Source: Phycisphaerales bacterium (GTDB taxonomy: Bacteria; Planctomycetota; Phycisphaerae; Phycisphaerales; SM1A02). From it: 64,000 nucleotides of DNA. The notes beneath the pieces are model-generated. The model was not told where the DNA came from and ran no database searches. It was given only the letters and a program-made list of their open reading frames with translations. A program made the position numbers and the translations under genes. The DNA lies in contig JABABM010000010.1 in the NCBI GenBank assembly GCA_014238205.1, positions 1 to 64,000 of the forward strand, given 5' to 3'. Positions 34,650-43,545 of this stretch are shown piece after piece (positions within the stretch are counted from its first letter, which is position 1; each line of letters starts with the position of its first letter).

Positions 34650-35831
34650 ATGGAACGACCGCGAAGGATCGCCATCCTGACCACGTCTCGCGCCGAATGG
34701 GGACATCTCGCATGGCCCCTGAGGCGGATGCGGGAGCATGCGGGGCTCGAGCTGCTGCTGTATGCGGGTGCGGCACATGTCGATACCCGGTTCGGGTCCA
34801 CGCTTGAGGCCATACGCCGGGACGGGTTCGAGCCGGATGAGATCCTTCCATGTCTCGATGCGGAGGATTCCAGGACGGGAATGGGTCGCACGCTCGCCTC
34901 ACTGGCCACGAGCCTGGCAACATGCCTTGATCGTGACAAGCCCGATCTCCTTCTCGTCATGGCTGATCGCTACGAGATGCTTGCCCCAGCCTCAATAGCA
35001 ACCGCCATGGGCATTCCAATCGTCCACATCGAGGGAGGGGAGCTCAGCGAAGGGGCGCTTGACCAGCAGGTTCGCGATGCCCTGACAAAGCTCTCGCACC
35101 TCCACCTCGTTCCGCATGAGCAGGCAGCGAGGAGGGTCCGTCAACTCGGGGAGGAGGAATGGAGAATCCACGTAACCGGTTCACCTTCGCTGGATCATCT
35201 CGTGCACTCCAGTCTGCCTGATGCCGATTTCGTGTCGAGCGTAATAGGTATTCCACTGGACCCGGCCCCCATGGTCGTTGCCGTCCACTCGGTGACCCTG
35301 GAGCAGGATACGACCCGGGACGCCGAGTCGCTCATGGATGCGCTTGGCTCGATCAGTCATCCCATCGTCTTCTGCTTTCCAAATGCAGACGATGGATTCC
35401 AGAGGATCATCGACATGGCAAGCGAGTTCTGCAGCTGCCGGGAAGATGCCGTGCTCCACAGGCATATCGAGCATCTCTGCTTCTGGAGCCTTCTGAAACA
35501 TGCAGCAGCTATCGTGGGAAACTCGTCTTGCGGGATCATGGAGTCGCCGTCCATAGGGCTTCCATGCGTCAATATAGGAGACAGGCAACGGGGGAGGCTG
35601 CGGTCGGACAACATCATCGATGTCGAGCCTGTCCCAGCCATGATCGCATCAGCCATCAACCAGGCGATCGACCCCTCCTTCCGTCGTTCGCTGGTCGGCA
35701 TGGATTCGACGTATGGTGATGGGAATGCCGGCCAACGCATTGCCGAAGCCCTGGCATCATGTCCCCTTGGTGAGGCTCTGCTCCAGAAGCGGGTCATGGA
35801 AGTCTCTGCTTCCATCGAGCCTGTACAATGA
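34650..35831 (+). CDS. UDP-N-acetylglucosamine 2-epimerase, NeuC type
   Basis: 393 residues. Two-domain GT-B-like fold: IAILTTSRAEWGHLAWPL at the N-terminus, LLLVMADRYEMLAPASIATAMGIPIVHIEGGE with active-site residues, and AAIVGNSSCGIMESPSIGLPCVNIGDRQRGR in the C-terminal UDP-binding domain. This is the hydrolysing (NeuC) branch, which yields N-acetylmannosamine for sialic-acid-like sugars, or a close relative acting on related UDP sugars. No NeuA/NeuB homologue is nearby, so the pathway is not shown. Start has no Shine-Dalgarno; TATTCT ends eight bases upstream. Confidence 0.88.
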   Translation: MERPRRIAILTTSRAEWGHLAWPLRRMREHAGLELLLYAGAAHVDTRFGSTLEAIRRDGFEPDEILPCLDAEDSRTGMGRTLASLATSLATCLDRDKPDLLLVMADRYEMLAPASIATAMGIPIVHIEGGELSEGALDQQVRDALTKLSHLHLVPHEQAARRVRQLGEEEWRIHVTGSPSLDHLVHSSLPDADFVSSVIGIPLDPAPMVVAVHSVTLEQDTTRDAESLMDALGSISHPIVFCFPNADDGFQRIIDMASEFCSCREDAVLHRHIEHLCFWSLLKHAAAIVGNSSCGIMESPSIGLPCVNIGDRQRGRLRSDNIIDVEPVPAMIASAINQAIDPSFRRSLVGMDSTYGDGNAGQRIAEALASCPLGEALLQKRVMEVSASIEPVQ

Positions 35832-35870
35832 ATCTCTACCAGTTGTCACCGCCCCTTGAGGAGAAAGAAC

Positions 35871-36173
35871 ATGTCTGAAACCACCCAAAATCCAAATCGT
35901 GCCACCTTGATCCTTGTCTTTGGAATCCTTGGCCTCGTCCTTTGCATGCCCCTGGGCATCGTTGCCTGGGTCATGGGCAACACCGACCTGAAGGAGATGG
36001 ACGCGGGGCGGATGGATGCTTCAGGTCGCGGTTTGACGCAGGCCGGGAAGATTCTCGGCATGGTTTCCGTGATTCTCGCCATCGTTGCAGTAGTCATCTG
36101 GCTCCTGATGGTCTTCCTCATGGTCGGCGCTGCAGCTGCAAGTGGCGGGGCCCATACAGGCCTTCTTATCTGA
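35871..36173 (+). CDS. Small DUF4190-type membrane protein
   Basis: 100 residues. Two transmembrane helices (ATLILVFGILGLVLCMPLGIVAWVMG and ILGMVSVILAIVAVVIWLLMVF) separated by a short charged loop containing MDASGRGLTQAGKILG, the pattern of the DUF4190 family of unknown function. The ATG at 35871 has GAGGAGAAAG upstream; a TACAAT box lies at 35824-35829. A strong hairpin follows, so it may be a single-gene unit or the end of the epimerase transcript. Confidence 0.78.
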   Translation: MSETTQNPNRATLILVFGILGLVLCMPLGIVAWVMGNTDLKEMDAGRMDASGRGLTQAGKILGMVSVILAIVAVVIWLLMVFLMVGAAAASGGAHTGLLI

Positions 36174-36202
36174 CTGACAGGCCCAAGAGAACTCTCAAGA
36201 TA

Positions 36203-36240
36203 GCAACCAGCCCCGCAGGTCCATCCTGCGGGGCTGTTGC
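36203..36240. terminator. Strong hairpin between convergent genes
   Basis: Stem GCAAC-(c)-AGCCCCGCAGG / CCTGCGGGGCT-GTTGC with loop TCCAT: 16 pairs with one bulge. There is no long U-run on either side. It probably ends the DUF4190-type gene and may act on the HPPD transcript from the other side. Confidence 0.7.
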
Positions 36241-36380
36241 ATGTGAAGATCAGCTTGAGGTCCTACGACCAGGTGTCATCAACCCAGTCAAGCATGTCGA
36301 AGAGGCGATCAGTTCCGTCTTTGCGTGCGCGAAGGCGTTGGAGGAGGCTTGGCATCAGCGATTCCTTCAATACACGTTGA

Positions 36381-37556
36381 TCAGAGGTTTCCGCGTCGTT
36401 GCTGTTCAACTTCAAGCGACTCGAACAAGGCCTTGAAGTTGCCTTTGCCGAACGACTGGGATCCACGTCGACAGATAATCTCGAAGAAGAGTGTTGGCCG
36501 ATCCTGCAAGGGCATGGTGAACAACTGCAGGAGATAGCCCTCTTCGTCGCGGTCGACGAGAATCCCAAGCGACTTGATCAACTCTCTGTCCTCGCTGATT
36601 TCACCAACTCGATCCCAGACGGCTTCGTAGTACTCGTCGGGAATATGGAGGAAGTCGACGCCGCGACGTCTCAGTTCCGCAACGGACGAAAGTTCGTCGT
36701 CCGTTCTGAACGCAAGGTGCTGCACGCCAGGCGTCTGGTCATGCCAGTCCAGGTACTCCTCGATCTGGCTCTTCCTGAGGCCCGCGGCTGGCTCGTTGAT
36801 GGGCATCTTGATGAGATGGTTTCCGGAGGCCATGACCTTCGACATCAATGCCGAATGCTCGGTGGAAATGTCCTGGTCATCGAAGTGCTTGAAGAGTGAG
36901 AAGCCCATGACCTCTTCGTACCACTGGACCCATTCGTTCATTCGACCTTCCTCGACGTTGCCTACACAGTGATCGAAGTACATCAGGCCGCAGGGGTGTT
37001 CCTTGTTGTAGGCATTGATGCCATAGTTCTTCGCCTCGAATCCGGGGAAGAAGCAGCCCCCGCTCTTGAGAGCAGGAAGGGCGTATTCGCCCTCCCTGGA
37101 GATGAAGGAATGGATTACCTCGCCATAGGTCTTGATGGCCGCACGAGTCACGCTTCCGGAGGAGTCTTCATGGACAGTGGGCTCGATCGCCGACTCGCCC
37201 CCGTTTCGCAGGGCCTGTTCATAGGCCTCCTTCGCGTCGAATACCGTGAAGGCAATGTCCTTGATGCCATCCCCGAAGCGATTGACATGGGCGCTGGCCT
37301 GGGACGAGGCGTTCAGTCCGGTGCAGAGAAGCATCCTGATGTTCCCCTGCGTCAACAGGTACTGGGCCTCCTCTCGTGCGCCGGTCGTCAGATCCGAAAC
37401 CTGGCTGATGTCAAACCCGTAGCAGTTCGCATAGAAGTAGGCGGCCTGCTTTGCATTGCCCACGTTGAAACGGACATGATCCACATCGATGAGATGAAGC
37501 GGATCAGACTGGTCGGCAGAATCGATGCCGGGTGAAGTAGATTGAGTCGTAGTCAT
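36381..37556 (-). CDS. hppD: 4-hydroxyphenylpyruvate dioxygenase
   Basis: 391 residues. Converts 4-hydroxyphenylpyruvate to homogentisate, the substrate of HmgA. Two vicinal-oxygen-chelate halves: the N-terminal one starts VDHVRFNVGNAKQAAYFY, and the C-terminal one has the Fe(II) ligands His in YFDHCVGNV, His in GVQHLAFRTDD and Glu in LFFEIICRRG, followed by the typical FGKGNFKALFESLE helix that closes the active site. The ATG at 37556 has AAGGAA upstream; TAGAAT at 37599-37594 is the likely -10. It completes the route tyrosine to fumarate with hmgA and fahA. Confidence 0.96.
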   Translation of the reverse strand: MTTTQSTSPGIDSADQSDPLHLIDVDHVRFNVGNAKQAAYFYANCYGFDISQVSDLTTGAREEAQYLLTQGNIRMLLCTGLNASSQASAHVNRFGDGIKDIAFTVFDAKEAYEQALRNGGESAIEPTVHEDSSGSVTRAAIKTYGEVIHSFISREGEYALPALKSGGCFFPGFEAKNYGINAYNKEHPCGLMYFDHCVGNVEEGRMNEWVQWYEEVMGFSLFKHFDDQDISTEHSALMSKVMASGNHLIKMPINEPAAGLRKSQIEEYLDWHDQTPGVQHLAFRTDDELSSVAELRRRGVDFLHIPDEYYEAVWDRVGEISEDRELIKSLGILVDRDEEGYLLQLFTMPLQDRPTLFFEIICRRGSQSFGKGNFKALFESLEVEQQRRGNL

Positions 37557-37625
37557 CACGGTGTTCCTTCGGCAGCCAGACTCTCCGCCTGGCATTCTAG
37601 CCAGCCGGCGGCCTGGAAGACGAGG

Positions 37626-38198
37626 TCAGTATTTCAGGACGGAATGGACGACATCGGGTTCAAGCAGTTGCCTGCCTTGGAGATCCTCGAGTTCAACGAG
37701 AACGCTGATACCGGCGACCGTGCCCCCGAGTCGAGTTATGAGTTCGCGGCATGCAACAAGGGTTCCGCCTGTTGCCATGAGGTCGTCGACTATGAGCACC
37801 CGCTGTGAGGCCTTGATGGAATCGGCATGTACCTGGAGCGTGTCTGTTCCGTACTCCAGTGAATACTCCTGCGAAATCGTGTCGGAGGGGAGGCGGCCTG
37901 GCTTTCGAACGGGAACGAATCCTGTGTTCAACGCCCTTGCCACTGCAGTCCCGAAGATGAACCCCCGAGACTCGGCTCCTACGACGATGTCGATGTCAGA
38001 GGATCGAAATGGAGTCGCCATCAGTTCAACCGAAAGGGCCAGCCCAGCCGGGTCTGCCATCAGCGGCGTGATGTCACGGAAGAGAACTCCCTGGGAGGGG
38101 AAATCAGGCACATCTCGTATCAGGGATTTCAGACGATTGAGCAATGTGTCCTCGATTCGAGGGGTCTGGGAATCGGCAGCGGACGTCGATGGGTTCAT
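37626..38198 (-). CDS. apt: Adenine phosphoribosyltransferase
   Basis: 190 residues. Salvages adenine with PRPP to AMP. Type I phosphoribosyltransferase fold with the PRPP motif VLIVDDLMATGGTLVACREL, the hood segment DVPDFPSQGVLFRDITPLM and GAESRGFIFGTAVA. The ATG at 38198 is chosen because CATAAT ends six bases upstream and it gives a normal N-terminus; a longer frame from 38240 would overlap groES. Its start is only 20 bases from the divergent groES start. Confidence 0.95.
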   Translation of the reverse strand: MNPSTSAADSQTPRIEDTLLNRLKSLIRDVPDFPSQGVLFRDITPLMADPAGLALSVELMATPFRSSDIDIVVGAESRGFIFGTAVARALNTGFVPVRKPGRLPSDTISQEYSLEYGTDTLQVHADSIKASQRVLIVDDLMATGGTLVACRELITRLGGTVAGISVLVELEDLQGRQLLEPDVVHSVLKY

Positions 38199-38203
38199 GC
38201 AGG

Positions 38204-38210
38204 TATTATG
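38204..38210. promoter_or_regulatory. Bidirectional -10 shared by apt and groES
   Basis: TATTATG reads TATTAT on the plus strand (nine bases before the groES ATG at 38219) and CATAAT on the minus strand (six bases before the apt ATG at 38198). A TTGGAA sixteen bases upstream of CATAAT on the minus strand (38232-38227) is a possible -35 lying inside the groES coding region. Both transcripts are predicted to be leaderless. Confidence 0.55.
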
Positions 38211-38218
38211 ACGATTCC

Positions 38219-38539
38219 ATGGCCGATTCCAAGCCAACAATGAAGACCCTTGAAACAGTGGAGCCCATTGGCGACCGCGTTCTTGTACGCAAGGATCAGG
38301 ATCGGAAGGTCACAAAGGAGGGAATTCACCTTCCTGACAAGATAGAAATTCCAACCTTGACGGGCCGAATAGTGGCTATCAGTGCCCAGGTTGAGCATGA
38401 TGTCAACTACCCGATACAGCAATATGACAAGGTGCTCTTCAATCCGAAGAATGCCATTCCCGTCGACTTCGAAGGCGATGCCCGCCTGTTCGTCATTCCC
38501 GTCGAGGATGTCGTTGCGGTCTTCCGCAAGGAGGACTGA
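38219..38539 (+). CDS. groES: GroES-like co-chaperonin
   Basis: 106 residues. The 10-kDa co-chaperonin fold: VEPIGDRVLVRKDQDRKVTKEG, a mobile-loop segment GIHLPDKIEIPT in place of the usual GGIVLP, TGRIVAISAQV, and VLFNPKNAIPVDFEGD before VIPVEDVVAVF. The mobile loop is less canonical than in E. coli GroES and no groEL is adjacent, so it may be a second, specialised copy as often found in planctomycetes. aroA follows after two bases. Confidence 0.85.
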   Translation: MADSKPTMKTLETVEPIGDRVLVRKDQDRKVTKEGIHLPDKIEIPTLTGRIVAISAQVEHDVNYPIQQYDKVLFNPKNAIPVDFEGDARLFVIPVEDVVAVFRKED

Positions 38540-38541
38540 AG

Positions 38542-39873
38542 ATGACAGATGACTGCCGATCGGTTGATTCGCCCGGGGTGCCGTTGCGTGGGCAGATTCG
38601 AGTCCCTGGTTCAAAGAGTATTACCAACAGGGCCATCCTGCTTGCTGCCCTGGCGGAGGGGAGATCCAGGCTTACTGGGGCGTTGGACAGTGATGACACG
38701 AAGAGGATGAAGCAGGCGATTGCAACACTCGGCGCTGAAGTCGTCGAGGAAGACGGCTCGCTGTTCATCAAGGGAGTATCCGGGAGATTTCCCGGAAGTG
38801 GGATGATCAACGCTGGCCTTGGAGGGACACCGGCTCGTTTCCTGCTGGCTGCAGCGTGCCTTGCGGGTGATGATGTAGTCATCGATGGTGAGCCACGCCT
38901 TCGCGAGCGACCCATGGAAGATGGGGTCGCGCTGCTTCGCGGCATTGGCGCTGTGATTGAAGAAGTTGGAGATCCCGGCCGACTTCCCTTGAAGGTACTT
39001 CCACAGGTGCCGTCGGGAAGCCGCATACAGGTTGGGGCAACGGCCTCGAGCCAGTTCGTCTCCGCCTTGATGCTCATTGCTCCCACGCTTCCCAAAGGGC
39101 TGCACATCGAGTTCATCGACCACGTGACAAGCGTGTCTTATATTCGATTGACGGCAGCTGAACTTGTCAACTGGGGCGTGCCTGTTGAACTGAATGAATC
39201 GCCCGGGGGACTGGCGTCCATCCGGATACCGCATGCACCACTGAAGGCAATGGAGCGCAGCATACCTCCAGACGCGAGTTCCCTTGCGTACTGGGCAACA
39301 GCTGCAAGCATCATCCCGTGCAGCGACCTGCTCCTGCAGGGGGCTTGTGAAGACGACTTGCAGCCGGATGCGGCCGTTCTCGGGGCATTGGTTTCAGGGG
39401 GAGGCAGCATTGAATGGACAGGGGATGGGGCGAGGGTCTCAGGACCTGCGACCTTCAAGGGGTGGTCGCATGTTGATGCTGAAGAGATGCCCGATGGAGC
39501 CATTGCAATGGCTGTTGCTGCTGCATGCGGGGACGGCGAATCATGCATTACAGGACTTTCTACTCTTCGAATCAAGGAAACAGACCGGCTCGAAGCTCTT
39601 CGAATCGAGCTTGAAAAAGTAGGTGCAGTGACCACAGTGGACGGGGATTCCATCCGGATACGCCCAATGGACACCCTGGGGGATTCCGAGGTATCCATAG
39701 GGACCTATGACGACCACAGGATGGCGATGGCATTTGCTGTCCTCGGGCTTCGCAGGGGCGGCATCGTCATCGAAGATCCTGGATGCGTATCAAAAAGCTA
39801 CCCTTCCTTCTGGGATGACCTGGATACAGTGGCCGCAATGTCGACAACCGGGGATAATGCAGCAGATTCATGA
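38542..39873 (+). CDS. aroA: 3-phosphoshikimate 1-carboxyvinyltransferase (EPSP synthase)
   Basis: 443 residues. Sixth step of the shikimate pathway: shikimate-3-phosphate plus PEP to EPSP. Two inverted half-domains with PGSKSITNRAILLAALAEG (PEP/phosphate binding), LGGTPARFLLAAACLAG, RERPMEDGVALLRGIGA, SSQFVSALMLIAP, IKETDRLEALRIELEKVGA and YDDHRMAMAFAVLGLR. Conserved catalytic lysine and arginines are in place. It supplies chorismate, the substrate of TrpE and of menaquinone synthesis. ATGA overlap with the exporter gene downstream. Confidence 0.96.
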   Translation: MTDDCRSVDSPGVPLRGQIRVPGSKSITNRAILLAALAEGRSRLTGALDSDDTKRMKQAIATLGAEVVEEDGSLFIKGVSGRFPGSGMINAGLGGTPARFLLAAACLAGDDVVIDGEPRLRERPMEDGVALLRGIGAVIEEVGDPGRLPLKVLPQVPSGSRIQVGATASSQFVSALMLIAPTLPKGLHIEFIDHVTSVSYIRLTAAELVNWGVPVELNESPGGLASIRIPHAPLKAMERSIPPDASSLAYWATAASIIPCSDLLLQGACEDDLQPDAAVLGALVSGGGSIEWTGDGARVSGPATFKGWSHVDAEEMPDGAIAMAVAAACGDGESCITGLSTLRIKETDRLEALRIELEKVGAVTTVDGDSIRIRPMDTLGDSEVSIGTYDDHRMAMAFAVLGLRRGGIVIEDPGCVSKSYPSFWDDLDTVAAMSTTGDNAADS

Positions 39874-41699
39874 ACAGCTTCTGGACATTTGTCAGACAAC
39901 TGTTGCGACAGAAGGGCATGCTCCTGCTGACCCTGGTCTTCGCCATTCTCTCCGCCCTCGGGCTTGGAATAGGCATCCTGAGTCTTGCGCCGGTGTTGTC
40001 GCAGATCCTTCACCCCGTTGAAGGCCAAGGGCTTGCAGAGCTTGCCGTGCAGTTCAATTCCGAAGGGCACTGGCTCCAGGTGCCGGGTTGGATCATCGGG
40101 GTCCTTCCAAGCGACCAGTTCGATGGGGTTGTCATCATCCTCATCTTTGTCACTGTGCTCACGGTCATCGGAGCGACATGCAATTTCCTTCACCAGTATC
40201 TCAGCCAGACACTGACGACGAAGGCCGTTGCAGACATACGTTCCGATGTATTTGAACGCATCACTCACCTTCCTCTTTCGCACGTGATCGTCAAGGGCCC
40301 AAGCGAGTACATCAGCAGGCTTGTCCGTGATGCTGCGGCATTGCAGCAGGGCCTCAATGCACTGTTGGGCAAATCGATCGCACAGTTGACGAAGGGCCTC
40401 GCGGCACTTGCAGTGGCCGTCATCTTCGACTGGAAGATCGTGCTTGTGGCAGTCTTCGTCGGTCCGATTCTCGTCGTAGTTCTCAGGAAGCTTGCCAAGA
40501 GGGTTCGGCGGGGATCAAGAGGCTCTCTTGCCGCTCAGCAGGACATGCTTCGCCAGGCCACGGAGATCATGCATGGACTGCGGGCAGTAAAGGCCAGTAC
40601 GGCAGAGTCCGAGAGCAAGGTTCGGTTCGATGAGGTGAACAAGGACGTCGTGCACCATGAACTCAAGATGCGGATCGCCAGGGCAATGAGCAGCCCCATC
40701 CTCGAAACACTCGCCATCATAGTCCTGAGTCTTCTTGCAGCCATTGCCGCCAAGAGCATCATTACCGGTTCGATGTCCTTCGAGCGATTCATCCTGTCAA
40801 TCGGCTCACTTGCCGTCGCCGGCGCATCCTTCAGGCCGCTGGCATCACTCGTCAACGAGATCAGTGCGGCAGGTGCTCCTGCACAACGCATCCTCGAGAT
40901 ACTCCAGGACCCCGCGGAGTCGCAAGGGGACTGTTCCATGCCCCTGCCTCGCCACGCGGAATCGATATCGTTCGAGCACATCAGTTATTCGTATCCAGGT
41001 TCTTCGGAACAGGCCCTGGGCAATGTCGACCTGAAGATCCGGTTTGGAGAACATGTTGCAGTAGTCGGCCCGAATGGGTCCGGCAAGACAACACTCCTGA
41101 GCCTCCTGCCCAGGCTTCTTGTTCCTTCTTCAGGCCGAATATGCGTCGACGGGTTTGATCTCTCGGCGGTTGATCTGAAATCCCTCCGTCGCCAGGTCGG
41201 GGTCGTGACCCAGGATGCATTCATGATCAATGGAACGGTGGCTGAGAACATCGCATTCGGCGCCGGCGATGTCACCCTGGAGCAGGTCAAGGATGCGGCC
41301 CGGCTGGCCCATGCCACATCGTTCATCAGTGAGCTGCCATTGAAGTGGGATGCGATCGTTGCAGAAGGCGGAGCATCGTTGTCGGGGGGCCAGAGGCAGC
41401 GAATCGCCATTGCAAGGGCTCTTGTTCGAAATCCGGCGATTCTCATTCTCGACGAGGCGACAAGCCAGGTCGATGCGGAGTCGGAGGTGGCGATACGGGA
41501 TGCAATCCAGGATGCGGGAATCGATCGGACAGTGCTCATCATTGCACATAGGATGGCCTCGGTCATGACCGCCGATCGAATTGTCGTGCTTGACGAGGGC
41601 AGCATCGTCGATATCGGAACGCACGAAGAGCTCCTTGAACGCTGCGAAACGTATTCTCGACTTACCCGGACGCAACTGGTGCCAGCAGCTGAATCATGA
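39870..41699 (+). CDS. MsbA-like ABC exporter (fused permease-ATPase)
   Basis: 609 residues. The N-terminal half has six transmembrane helices of the type I exporter fold; the C-terminal half has Walker A GPNGSGKTT, Q-loop VVTQDAFMING, signature LSGGQRQRIAIARAL, Walker B ILILDEATSQVD and the switch histidine IIAHRM. Half-size exporters of this form flip lipid A, lipids or drugs. A lipid or LPS substrate is inferred only from resemblance to MsbA. It starts in an ATGA overlap with aroA and ends in another with the binding-protein gene. Confidence 0.9.
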   Translation: MNSFWTFVRQLLRQKGMLLLTLVFAILSALGLGIGILSLAPVLSQILHPVEGQGLAELAVQFNSEGHWLQVPGWIIGVLPSDQFDGVVIILIFVTVLTVIGATCNFLHQYLSQTLTTKAVADIRSDVFERITHLPLSHVIVKGPSEYISRLVRDAAALQQGLNALLGKSIAQLTKGLAALAVAVIFDWKIVLVAVFVGPILVVVLRKLAKRVRRGSRGSLAAQQDMLRQATEIMHGLRAVKASTAESESKVRFDEVNKDVVHHELKMRIARAMSSPILETLAIIVLSLLAAIAAKSIITGSMSFERFILSIGSLAVAGASFRPLASLVNEISAAGAPAQRILEILQDPAESQGDCSMPLPRHAESISFEHISYSYPGSSEQALGNVDLKIRFGEHVAVVGPNGSGKTTLLSLLPRLLVPSSGRICVDGFDLSAVDLKSLRRQVGVVTQDAFMINGTVAENIAFGAGDVTLEQVKDAARLAHATSFISELPLKWDAIVAEGGASLSGGQRQRIAIARALVRNPAILILDEATSQVDAESEVAIRDAIQDAGIDRTVLIIAHRMASVMTADRIVVLDEGSIVDIGTHEELLERCETYSRLTRTQLVPAAES

Positions 41700-42565
41700 G
41701 TCGCCAGTTCTACGGCCATCTTCTCCTTGTCTTCATGCTGACTGCCTCGTGCAGCCATGAAGCAGAGGAACAGGTCGGCCAGACCGATGCCACTCCCCGA
41801 ATTGCATGCATGTCCCCGGCATTAACGGCAATGCTCGTCGAGCTGGGCCTTGAAGGCAGGCTTGTCGGCCGCTCTTCCTTTTGCGAGACTCCCAGCGGGG
41901 ACATACCGGTCATCGGCGACCTTCTTGATGTTCACTGGGAATCCTTGGTACGTGTCAGGCCGACCCATGTGCTTGTACAGGGAAAGCCTGGGCACGTGAG
42001 TCCCGAAGTGCTGCATGTCGCAGGAGATCGGGGGTGGGAACTCCTGGCATATCCACTTGTCGATGCTTCAGATATCAAGGAAGCCATGCAGAGGCTCCCA
42101 ATAGACCTTGAGCTTGGTGGGGGAGATGCGGAGTATGCCCTGCAGCGTGCTGCCGAGTTCAGCGTGCGTGTGGACAACGGGATGTCATCGCCGGTCGACG
42201 CAGCAGCTGGACAGAAGGTTCTTCTGTTGACTCCCGGCGAGCAGATGCTCGGGTGGGGAAGAGCGACGTACCTGAGCGAGGTCATGGAGAAACTCGGTGC
42301 GGTCAACTCCCTTCAGTTCAATGGGTGGAGGCAGTTGGGTGCCGAGGAAATCGTGAGGTCGGATGTCGACTGCATCATTCTCGCAAGCAGTGGGCCTGTT
42401 GAGATTCCCAGTGAGCTCCTTGGCCATATGAAGAGCATGGAGTCGCAGCCTCGAATCGCCGTTCTGGTTCATCCAGGTCTCCTGCTGCCTTCGACCCAGC
42501 TCCCTGAACTGATTGAAGCCATGAGAGCGACCCTGTCCTCATCCAACGAAGGAGCCAGCCCATGA
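41696..42565 (+). CDS. Lipoprotein substrate-binding component, BtuF/FecB type
   Basis: 289 residues. Lipobox LTASC (cysteine about 19). Class III periplasmic binding-protein fold: ALTAMLVELGLEGRLVGRSSF, the paired VRPTHVLVQG, a rigid linking helix, and LTPGEQMLGWGRATYLSEVMEKLGAVN typical of vitamin B12, haem and siderophore binders. It delivers its ligand to the FecCD permease encoded next. The ligand is unknown; a cobalamin or other corrinoid is likely because BtuF is the closest shape, but no riboswitch supports this. Confidence 0.85.
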   Translation: MSRQFYGHLLLVFMLTASCSHEAEEQVGQTDATPRIACMSPALTAMLVELGLEGRLVGRSSFCETPSGDIPVIGDLLDVHWESLVRVRPTHVLVQGKPGHVSPEVLHVAGDRGWELLAYPLVDASDIKEAMQRLPIDLELGGGDAEYALQRAAEFSVRVDNGMSSPVDAAAGQKVLLLTPGEQMLGWGRATYLSEVMEKLGAVNSLQFNGWRQLGAEEIVRSDVDCIILASSGPVEIPSELLGHMKSMESQPRIAVLVHPGLLLPSTQLPELIEAMRATLSSSNEGASP

Positions 42566-43545
42566 GGAGGCGTGGCATGCTGCTGGTGCTCTGCCTCCTG
42601 GCGTTGGCGGTCTGCCTCCTTCGATTGCTTGTCGACCGCCCCCCGGGCGGCACGCTTTCGCTTGCATGGCCTGGTGCATCATGGATGGAGTTTCGCAGGA
42701 CAGCAATGCTTGCAGCAGCCATCGTCGGCGGATGCCTTGGATTGGCAGGTGCGTTGCTGCAGAGCATGCTGAGGAATCCCCTTGCATCGCCATTTATTCT
42801 TGGGGTATCCAGTGGAGCCGGCCTTGGGTTGATGGTGGCGGCCTGGGTGAGTTACATCACCGTCGGCACGGCCATGACTTTGCCCGGGTCGGGAGGCGTG
42901 CCGGCATTGCTCGGAGCGATGCTTGCATTGTCAGTGGTCTACCTGCTTGGCCAACGAAGAGGGTGGCCTGATCCTGTCGCACTGGTTCTGGTCGGGGTCA
43001 TCGTTTCGACCGTGGCTGCAGGGGGCATGATGTTCTTCCAACACCTTGTTCCGACAGGGCTTCGTGGAGCATTTGCTACATGGTTGATGGGAACGATTCC
43101 AGAAGTCGTGCCCGTCTGGCGACTCTGGTTGTACGGCTCGATCTGCCTTGGCTGCTGGATGTTCTGCCAGAGGCTCTCGTCTCAACTTGATGCAAGCCTC
43201 ATGGGTGATGACGAATCAGAAAGCGTCGGGGTTCCACTCGGAAGGCTTCGGTTGCTGCTCCTGGCCTGCGCGGGTGCCCTTACAGCCGTTGCCGTAACGA
43301 TTGCAGGCCCGATTGCATTCGTGGGCCTCGTTGCTCCGCACATGGCGAGGTTGCTCGTCGGCGGCAGGCACATCCTTCTCCTTCCCGGGGCCATGGTTTG
43401 CGGCATCATTCTTCTTGTCGGAGCAGATACCCTTCGACAGGCCATCGATCTTGGCGGAGGAAGAATGCCGGTGGGCGTCCTGACAACGGTATGTGGTGGT
43501 TTCATATTCCTGGTCCTGCTTCGAATGGAGATGCGCCGAGCATGA
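42562..43545 (+). CDS. FecCD/BtuC-type ABC permease
   Basis: 327 residues. About ten transmembrane helices in the order of the FecCD family, with GGCLGLAGALLQSMLRNPLASPFILGVSSGAGLG and the conserved GPIAFVGLVAPHMARLLVG that contacts the ATPase. It imports cobalamin, haem or siderophores with the binding lipoprotein upstream and the ATPase downstream. ATGA overlaps on both sides. Confidence 0.93.
   Translation: MRRRGMLLVLCLLALAVCLLRLLVDRPPGGTLSLAWPGASWMEFRRTAMLAAAIVGGCLGLAGALLQSMLRNPLASPFILGVSSGAGLGLMVAAWVSYITVGTAMTLPGSGGVPALLGAMLALSVVYLLGQRRGWPDPVALVLVGVIVSTVAAGGMMFFQHLVPTGLRGAFATWLMGTIPEVVPVWRLWLYGSICLGCWMFCQRLSSQLDASLMGDDESESVGVPLGRLRLLLLACAGALTAVAVTIAGPIAFVGLVAPHMARLLVGGRHILLLPGAMVCGIILLVGADTLRQAIDLGGGRMPVGVLTTVCGGFIFLVLLRMEMRRA

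Noticed and set aside
36399-37535. Two plus-strand frames opposite HPPD
   Set aside because: They are shadows of the dioxygenase, whose iron ligands and length are complete on the minus strand.
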